Of a stretch of 64,000 bases of DNA, positions 56,609 through 64,000 are shown piece by piece; within the stretch, counting starts at the first letter, position 1; every line of letters begins with the position of its first letter. A program made the translations under genes and the position numbers. Source of the stretch: Gracilaria gracilis (lineage: Eukaryota; Rhodophyta; Florideophyceae; Gracilariales; Gracilariaceae); contig JARGSG010000223.1 of NCBI GenBank assembly GCA_030374805.1, forward strand, positions 806,001 to 870,000, in the 5' to 3' direction. Below the pieces are notes generated by a model. That model did not search any database and was not told the origin of the DNA. It saw only the letters and a program-made list of their open reading frames with translations.

Positions 56609-58529
56609 TGTGGAAAGTGTGAAAATGAGGAAGAAGGGCGAGGGAGGAAGAGCGATAAGCAGAAAGCAGAGTATATTTTATTATTGCATACAGTAGCAAA
56701 TATGCATTATATTTTATATTCTATATCCCATATCGCTCGTGCACTTCCCGCAACTCGTGGAGCAGTCAGGCCAGGATGGCCACAGCCCCGCGAGGCAGCT
56801 CCTTCTTCGACTACGCGGATGGCGTCATGCCATCCGCGAAGGTAGGAGCTGAAAGGGCGCCCAGCGGCACTTCCACCACATATGCGACGACGGCGACTAA
56901 TCCGCCTGGCCGCATCTCGAGGCGGCGGACTTCCACGCCTCGGACTGTGCACAGGCAGGGACATATCGCACGAAGCGAACGGAGTCCCCACCAGACGACG
57001 AGGCGGCTCGGGGTACCGGCGGCGGCGAGAAGTGCGGGGAGTTTGCGGGCGGCGGCGACAGTAACGGAGGCGGCGACGGGGGCGGCGGTGGCAAGTAACG
57101 GCAATGGCAGTCCATGAGGGCTGTCAGACGGAATGACGACGGGACGCGGAGCACTCAGGATGGAAACGTGCCATGGTGTTGGCAACGAAGACGTCGACCG
57201 CATACCACTTCTCCCCGCTACCCCTGAAATACACGTGCAACCGAAGCGTCACCGTGTGAACGCCAACACGAAGTACATCCGTGTACTTCCAACGCAGCAT
57301 GCACTCAATGCAAAGAGAAGCCCCGGCACCCTCCCCACACTACGAATATCACCTAGACGCCTCCTGGGAATGACCTAACCACCAACTAACTCTACTCTAA
57401 GGATATATCCAAGGACGGAGGGAATGTTCTTACGAGTACACTTCATGTACAAATCGTGCACTATCAGTGCAAAGTTTGTGTAATCAGTCGTGTGATGTGG
57501 AAATGAACCCGGACAACAAGGAAATACACGGAGAAGAGGTGAAATGGCGATGTTCATGGATATAACCCCTTCAAATTCCCGCACCCACTAATGCTATTTT
57601 CGGCAGCGAAAACTGCTCGATAGATTCCCTTGAAACTTGCTGTATCGTGTACGTAACGGATGATCTTCCCGAATCAGGTTTCAGATTGAAGTGATTATGA
57701 ACTCTTCGCGGACTTGGAAATTGTGCCAACAAAGCATTATCTTTGCGACAAGTTGTCTGTTACCCGAAGAAACTATTATGTGGCTGCGAGCAACTAGTAA
57801 GGCTACACTGGTTACACAATCATGCATGAAAACTGCATCTGGGTTACATCTTGTTACTCATGGTTTACACAAAATTGTACCGTCGATATTCAGCTGGATT
57901 CGAAGGTCTCCATCGTCTATATAAGCCATGCCCAACTTCAGATTCTCATCTTCGACCACCACCACCACTACCACCACCACCACCACCACCACCACCACCA
58001 CCACCACCAACACAGGCTCAACAAACCCCCCCTTCTTTCAGAAACGCAATCATTGCTTGTTTCCCTCGTTCCATTGATTTGTTTCCCCCTTTTTTCTTTC
58101 ATTCTGCTTGGCCGCGGAGTGGTCCGGCCTTTCCCTTCCACTTTCACCACTTGTCACTTGCATCTGCGAACTGGCTCCCCCTTCGTTCGTCTATAATTGG
58201 TCTCCAGATTAATTGTAAGCCTACTAAGTTCGCGCCTGGAGTTTGACGTAGAGCTTTTACCGTATCGTTCGAGTCTCCCTCTGAAGTTTGTTGGGGACTT
58301 CAGCCGTTCGTAGCTATTCACCGACAGGGCGCGAATATTTCGCTTTGTTCGTTATAAGTATCACTGGCACCACCGTGTGCCATCTCAATACTCATAGTTT
58401 GGGCTATTCAGCGGCTTACGCTGTTACTCATTGCCTTCATAGGCTGGTACCCCCTGGCATTCTAGTCTTGTTCTGGGTTGTCACCACCCGCGTCGTTTAG
58501 CCAACGTGGCCACAAAAATGACGTCCACA
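56609..58529 (+). repeat. 3' LTR of G1 (1921 bp)
   Basis: It is preceded by a purine tract and followed by CTATC. Same sequence as 48269-50171 apart from roughly twenty scattered substitutions and small length differences, all in its first ~1.1 kb. Confidence 0.95.
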
Positions 58530-58534
58530 CTATC
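58530..58534. repeat. Target-site duplication of G1, right (CTATC)
   Basis: Directly follows the CA end of the 3' LTR and equals 48264-48268. Confidence 0.9.
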
Positions 58535-59129
58535 TAAGAAGCAAATTTCACGTGAGCCCGCCTATACACTGCACGATCAGGGTCCTGACACGGTAGACGC
58601 GAAGAGCAGTTCAATATGTGTGACATTCTAGAATACCCAGAAAATGCCGTACAAAAGAGGTGAAGTAGCAGGAATGCAGCGCTCTTGTCCGAAATACCAT
58701 AAATGTCAACTGCAAACAGAGCCAGTGAAGGAGCGAGAAGGTTGTTTAGTGACCAAATACTGGTTTTGTAGTACCAAAACACAATAGCCGCAGCACAAAC
58801 AACACCTAGAAGAGGATGAAACTAGAAGCTGCCAAGTCTTCTATGGTAGTCGAAAACGCAAACCAGTGCGCCAAGATTTACCTGAGAGGCATAGAACAGT
58901 TCAAAGCTTTCAACCACACTCGTCATTCGTATGGTAGATAAAGTGAGAGAATCTCACAATCAACCATATGAGACACGACGGCGCACGAAACCAAGAACCT
59001 GTAGTCGGTCAGCGATTCCATCACGAAACGATGACGACTCACGGCCCCAATGAAGTGATCAAATGATATCCTGCTCCATATAAAGTACGTCCTGAAAGTG
59101 TACCACCGGCTCCCCAGTGACTTATTTTT
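58535..59129. other. No recognisable gene
   Basis: The right flank of G1. A minus-strand frame at 58534-58782 is open for 82 codons without known features. This sequence was joined to 48263 before G1 inserted. Confidence 0.4.
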
Positions 59130-60113
59130 TTTCGTGCGACCGGAGTAAATCAAACGCAGTAAACTCCCTGTTTCCAATAATATAATTGTGTGGCTTACAA
59201 GCTGCAGTTATTCTCAAACTGACTTTCCACAACGGGAATCGTAGTGGCGACCAAAATATTTCAAAGCGACAAAACAGTATTCAAAAGACCTGCTCCATAA
59301 CAGTTCGCCACAAAGACAAATATGCGTTAAAATATTCCTCTTGCAGCGAAAAATCAGAAGCGGAAAAAGGACTCAAAACTGCATATTGATTACTATACGC
59401 ATCGTCTGCTGCAATTGCGGCCCCTTTTGTCTATACAGAGCTTGATACCAACTCATAGAGTTGGACTCACATGCAGTGGAGTCATGGGTTTCTCCCGAGT
59501 GTCTCAAAGAAACAAAAGAGAATTTGTAGTTTGCTTGCATGGCCGCTTGAACACACAACGCGAAGCAACCTTTTCCATTGAAATACTTTCTCGGATCTGG
59601 GACCTCACCTCATTCAAACAGGGTTTTTGATTCTCTACGGCAATTCCATCTAACGCCGCAATGATGGCATGGAATGGTGTGTTGCGATTCATGAAAAACT
59701 TCTCTGCACTTTGCTTGCAATATTCTTCTGTAGTTGGAAACTGTATCTGTGATAGAGGCTCCTCCAATGTAGCTGGCGTTTCGTGAAATATTGAATAGAC
59801 AATAGAGAAGCCTATGCTATACGGCCATATTACGTCCAGATAGCTTGCTCCTGCTAAGGGGTGTAGTGTGACGAAGAGCATAATTTCTACTGAAGCCGAT
59901 ATGGAAAAACATGTATCGTGTTACTTCGTTCGCCTCAGTTTTGGCAGCAGAAAAGCACTGCAGAGAAGGTTGAAATTTCTTTTTTAAGCGGTACATTTGG
60001 CTAAAGTAATGCTCTGGTAAGCTCTGAATGTGTTTCGTGGCACAAAATGGTAGCCGTGGAATAATTGTTTGAATGGTTTCATCACAGTGATACTGGTTTA
60101 TCTCCGATACCAT
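59130..60113 (-). pseudogene. PIF/Harbinger-like transposase (DDE_Tnp_4 type), frameshifted
   Basis: The minus strand reads RLKKKFQPSLQCFSAAKTEA (near 59970), LAGASYLDVIWPYSIGFSIV, FPTTEEYCKQSAEKF and FHAIIAALDGIAVENQKP. The GALDG-type motif holds the first catalytic Asp. Next come CVQAAMQANYKFSFVS and GETHDSTACESNSM (second Asp in THDST), then VLSPFSASDFSLQEEYFNAY, WRTVMEQVF (the Glu in MEQ) and RITAACKPHNYII. All three catalytic acids are visible, at the spacing of the family. At least two frame changes and a stop near 59377 interrupt it. Terminal inverted repeats were not found; minus-strand frames up to 60474 may be its N-terminus. Confidence 0.7.
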
Positions 60114-60474
60114 TAGTTGTAGTATGTGTAGAAAAAAGTGGAATTGTCTGGTTTCCTCGATGGCATGGAAAAAGACAGGGCATGATACAACACTGCCGAT
60201 GCAAACGGCGGCGTAGCAACTGGACTGAAATGGTGATTTGGTTTGCTGTAGTCATGTTTAGTGCAATTTGCAGAAGATGATCGTTTAAGCACGCACCCTC
60301 TGGAGATTTGAAAATTGAATGGACTCCTAAAAAGCATAACTGTCTGTTTCGTATGCATGGGGAGGTGCATTCATAGAAAGTACTCCATCTCAGAAACCTG
60401 AACTTTTTGAAACATAAAATTATCAGTTCCACGTTTCGTACACTAATAGAACGCTCCTGAGTGATAACCAACAA

Positions 60475-62049
60475 AGAAGAGAATGACCAAGGGTTATAGA
60501 AAAATCTTTATACTAGAAGGAGCCCACTTTCCGCTAGACAGAGTCAAAGTTTCGTCAGATGCGAATATTTTTGTGATAAACCATTATATAATTTTGAGTC
60601 ATGCCTGCCCAGAGATCCAAGAAATAGTACACACATAGTCGGATATTTCCAGTAACCTGGCTCGTATCACGAACAACGTGATAGTACTTTCTTTTGCGCA
60701 AGAGTTTATGGAGATCCATTGAAAAGAAGTGTAGGAAAGAACACCAAAACGGACAAAAGTAATTCCGTGCAAAACGATAAATGGAGCTCGAAGAAGAACG
60801 CTGTAATTTGCATACTAATCGTTGCAAGTTGTATGCAAACAGAGAGCAACATGATATTACTGATTTTAAATCATCAACAAAGACATCTGCTGATGATAAA
60901 AAGTGTCATCGGACGCCTTCCTCTTGTGCATAAAAAACGGAGGGTTTGTATACAAGCTACAAAAAGAGATGCGAGAAATCCACTGCTTCAGTCATTTGAT
61001 AGGAGTACGTGACGGGCCTCCTGCCGAAAATAAATCTCTGTTTCGAATTGTTGAGAACGATGATTTTGCTAAAGTCGTTGATATCAGAAGTAATGAAGAA
61101 TAATAATTTGTTCCACACGCTAGTTCAAACGTTTTTGGCACCGCAAGTTGCGGGATTCATATCTAGTTTGTTCCAGACTAAAACATTGTGTACCTTGTAG
61201 CGGATTTATTTAGACTACTATCATTGCATCATAAAAGAAGGAATGGGTAGAGACGTCGAAGAAAAATATTTCGAGTGTGCTATAGCAGCTCAAACAAGTC
61301 TACTGATTCTTTAACCATACGGGAGGGATTTTCTCTCGAAGTGGAAATAAATTTACTTATGTTGGCGTCACTCTAGGCAGTCTATTGACCAAAATGTGTG
61401 CAATACTGTTGAGGCAAGCGAGCGAGAAGCACATCTTAGCTCATGATTCTGTACAGAATGCAGGACGGAAGGCGTGCTTCCCCCATATGTGAATAAAGTA
61501 GTCGGCGATTTGAAAGAGACGTTGACTCAGATGGCGCTGGATGCGCTGAAAAGCACCTGCATTGGTTTGATTGTGAGTGGCGGTACTGCACCAGATCGGC
61601 CTTGGTTGCAACAAGATGGAACACGGTGGGTTGTATCGCTGTACAGAATGGGGCAGTGGCGGTAAAGAAAGAGTATGATTGCCAGACAATCCTCGCGCTA
61701 ACGATGTCCACGTATAATTTGAGAAATAGAGAAAGAGTCATACCACTGCGCTACCGAGCACCACTGCTGCGTGTGGGAGTAGTTCTTGAGGTGGAGACTG
61801 CGCAAAAGTTATGACTGGAGCTGGCCAAAGATTGTGGCATAAGAAGATAGCGGAGAGATGAGGGTGGATGTGGCGACAGAGGCGAAGGCCGCAACGGCGT
61901 TTGTGACTATGGGAGATATCGATCAAAAACTCGGGGACAGAGATGGAGTTAAGTAAAAAAACAGCTGTAGGCGAGAAGGGCTGTGTGAGCGACGTTGTAG
62001 CAAGCTGTGAGTGAGACGAAAAGAGTGTGAGAATATGTGTCAAAGTTAG
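60475..62049. other. No assignable gene
   Basis: Plus-strand frames at 60719-61012, 60903-61103 and 61474-61665 (ETLTQMALDALKSTCIGLIV, GTRWVVSLYRMGQWR) are short and in different frames. They may be a decayed gene, but nothing was recognised. Confidence 0.35.
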
Positions 62050-62054
62050 AATTA

Positions 62055-63935
62055 TGTGGACGTCATTTTTGTGGCCACGTTGACTAAACGACGCGAATGG
62101 TGAAAACCCAGAACAAGACTAGAATGCCAGGGGGTAAAAGCCTATGAAGGCGATGAGTAACAGCGTAAGCCGCTGAATAGCCCAAACTATGAGTATTGAG
62201 ATGGCACACGGTGGTGCTAGTGATACTTCTAACGAACAAAGCGAACTAATCGCGCCCTGTCGGTGAATAGCTACGAACGGCTGAAGTCTCCAACAAACTT
62301 CAGAAGGACATTCGAACGATACGGTAAAAGCTCTACGTCAAACTCCAGGCGCGAACTTAGTAGGCTTACAATTAATCTTGAGACCAATTATAGACGAACG
62401 CAGGGGGGAGCCAGTTCCCAGACGTAAGTGACAAGTGAAGAACGTGAAAGGGAAAGGCCGGACCACTCAGCGGCCAAGGAGAATGAAAGAAAAGAAAGGG
62501 GGAAACAAATCAATGGAACGAGGGAAACAAGCAATGATTGCGTTTCTGGAAGAACGGGGGGGGGTTTGTTGAGCCTGTGTTGGTGGTGGTGGTGGTGGTG
62601 GTGGTCGAAGATGAGTATCCGAAGTTGGGCAAGGCTTATGTAGACGATGGAGACCTTCAAATCCAGCTGAATATCGACGGTACAATTTTGTGTAAACCAT
62701 GAGTAACAAGATGTAACCCAGATGCAGTTTTCATGCATGACTGTGTAACCGGTATAGCCTTACTAGTTGTTCGCAGCCACATAATAGTTTCTTCGGGTAA
62801 CAGACAACTTGTCGCAAAGATAATGCTTTGTTGGCACAATTTCCAAGTCCGCGAGAATCCATAATCACTTCAATCTGAGACCCGATTCCGGAAGATCATC
62901 CGTTACGTACACGATACAGCAAGTTTCAAAGAAATCTATCGAGCAGTTTTCGCTGCCGAAAATAGCATTAGTGGGTGGGAGAATTTGAAGGGGTTATATC
63001 CATGAACATCGCCATTTCACCTCTTCTCCGTGTATTTCCTTGTTGTCCGGGTTCATTTCACATCACACGACTGATTACACGAACTTTGCACTGATAGTGC
63101 ACGATTTGTACATGAAGTGTACACGTAAGAACATTCCCTCCGTCCTTAGATATATCCTTGAAGTAGAGTTAGTTGGTGGTTAGGTCATTCTCAGGAGGCG
63201 TCTAGGTGATATTCGTAGTGTGGGGAGGGTGCCGGGGCTTCCTTTTGCATTGAGTGCATGCTGCGTTGGAAGTCCACGGATGTACTTCGTGTTGGCGTTC
63301 ACACGGTAACGCTTCGGTTGCACGTGTATTTCAGGGGTAGCGGGGAGAAATGGTATGCGGTCAACGTCTTCTTTGCCAACACCATGGCCCGTTTCCATCC
63401 TGGTGCTCCGCGTCCCGTCGTCATTCCGCCTGACAGCCCTTATGGACTGCCATTGCCGTTACTGCCGCCGCCGCCCCCGTCGCCGCCTCCGCTACTGTCG
63501 CCGGCGCTCGCAAACTCCCCGCACTTTTCGCTGCCGCCGGTACCCCAAGCCGCCTCATCGTCTGGTGGGGACTCCGTTCGCTTCGTGCGGTATGTCCCTA
63601 CCGTGCACAGGCCGAGGGGTAGAATTCCGACGCCTCGAGATGTGGCCAGGCAGATTAGTCGCCGTCGTCGCCTATGTGGTGGGAGTGCCGCTGGGCGCCC
63701 TTCCAGCTCCTACCTTCGGGGATGGCATGACGCCATCCGCCTAGTCGAAGAGGAGCTGCCTCGCGGGGCTGTGGCCATCCTGGTCCGACTGCTCTACTAG
63801 TTGCGGGAAGTGCACGAGCGATATGGGATATAGAATAAAAAAATATAATGCATATTTGCTACTGTATGCAATAATAAATATACTTTGCTTTCTGCTTATC
63901 GCTCTTCCTCCTCGCCCTTCTTCCTCACTTTCACA
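62055..63935 (-). mobile_element. Solo LTR of the G1 family
   Basis: 1881-bp minus-orientation copy of the G1 LTR, from TGTGGACGTC at 62055 to TTTCACA at 63935. It is flanked by a perfect 5-bp duplication AATTA (62050-62054 and 63936-63940). No internal sequence lies beside it, so it arose by recombination between the LTRs of a former full element. It is more diverged from the two G1 LTRs than they are from each other. Confidence 0.92.
63258..63800 (+). other. Antisense open frame in the solo LTR
   Basis: 180 codons, the counterpart of 48378-48944 (same start MLRWKSTDVLRVGVHTVTLR and same GGDSVRFVRYVP block). Being open in two diverged LTR copies is suggestive, but the high GC content alone favours long open frames. 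Confidence 0.35.
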
Positions 63936-64000
63936 AATTATATGTGCACATCACATAGTTCGAAATTGGCTCCAAACAAAGTTAGTTTGCAAATGGTGTT

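Larger units (their letters stand above)
48269..58529 (+). mobile_element. Ty3/gypsy element G1, young
   Basis: 10.26-kb plus-strand LTR element, flanked by the 5-bp target duplication CTATC (48264-48268 and 58530-58534). LTRs 48269-50171 and 56609-58529 start TGTG and end CA. Internal parts in order: primer-binding site, gag with two zinc knuckles, protease, a duplicated spacer module, reverse transcriptase, RNase H, integrase, D domain, polypurine tract. Gag, protease and reverse transcriptase lie in one frame. The element is near complete, with only a few breaks in the later part. LTR divergence of about 1% marks it as the youngest insertion here. Confidence 0.95.

Noticed and set aside
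59415-59630. Plus-strand frame opposite the Harbinger-like relic
   Set aside because: The minus strand carries the transposase motifs; the plus frame is its shadow.
1-64000. Search for tRNA genes, rRNA, CRISPR arrays and prophage genes
   Set aside because: No cloverleaf-type A/B box pair, rRNA block, spaced direct-repeat array or phage module was recognised by eye.

Overview
The window is eukaryotic nuclear DNA made mostly of mobile-element layers, with a few decayed host genes and one clearly intact unknown gene. Evidence for a eukaryote: four Ty3/gypsy elements, one Ty1/copia element, a PIF/Harbinger-like transposase relic, and relics of SLU7 (spliceosome) and proteasome subunit alpha-1. 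The two host relics show no visible introns and the window has no bacterial features. An intron-poor lineage such as a red macroalga would fit, but that placement is inference and no taxon-specific marker was seen. No tRNA, rRNA, CRISPR array or phage was found.

Layout 0-20.5 kb: a nest three deep. A plus-strand Ty3/gypsy element (G4) enters from beyond the left edge and resumes at 17.8 kb. It is split by an old minus-strand relative (G3, 1.87-17.8 kb, about 0.8-kb LTRs). The reverse transcriptase gene of G3 is itself split by a 4.15-kb terminal-inverted-repeat DNA transposon (T1, 9.14-13.29 kb). T1 carries a ketopantoate-reductase-like gene, a C2HC zinc-finger protein gene and a coiled-coil protein gene. 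G3 and G4 each carry, between integrase and 3' LTR and on the antisense strand, a copy of the same unrecognised gene (called X here).

Layout 20.5-31.7 kb: AT-rich debris. It holds a weak MULE-like transposase relic, a truncated T1 relative, an LTR related to those of G3/G4, and a 366-bp near-perfect palindrome of the T1 family. It also holds an intact 353-codon gene built from two tandem copies of an unknown ~150-residue domain (called D here), with diverged tandem repeats upstream.

Layout 31.7-40.7 kb: a strongly decayed copia element abuts a strongly decayed AT-rich minus-strand Ty3/gypsy element (G2). A D domain lies after the G2 integrase.

Layout 40.7-48.3 kb: relics of host-type genes, including SLU7 and PSMA1 tail to tail.

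Layout 48.3-64 kb: a young Ty3/gypsy element (G1) with 1.9-kb LTRs and a perfect 5-bp target duplication. It has an antisense reading frame inside U3, a duplicated module between protease and reverse transcriptase, and a D domain after integrase. A PIF/Harbinger-like relic and a solo LTR of G1 with its own target duplication follow.

Main new suggestion: retroelements here use the post-integrase slot for unknown cargo of two kinds, a sense D domain (G1, G2) and an antisense X gene (G3, G4). D also exists as a stand-alone, intact, internally duplicated gene.
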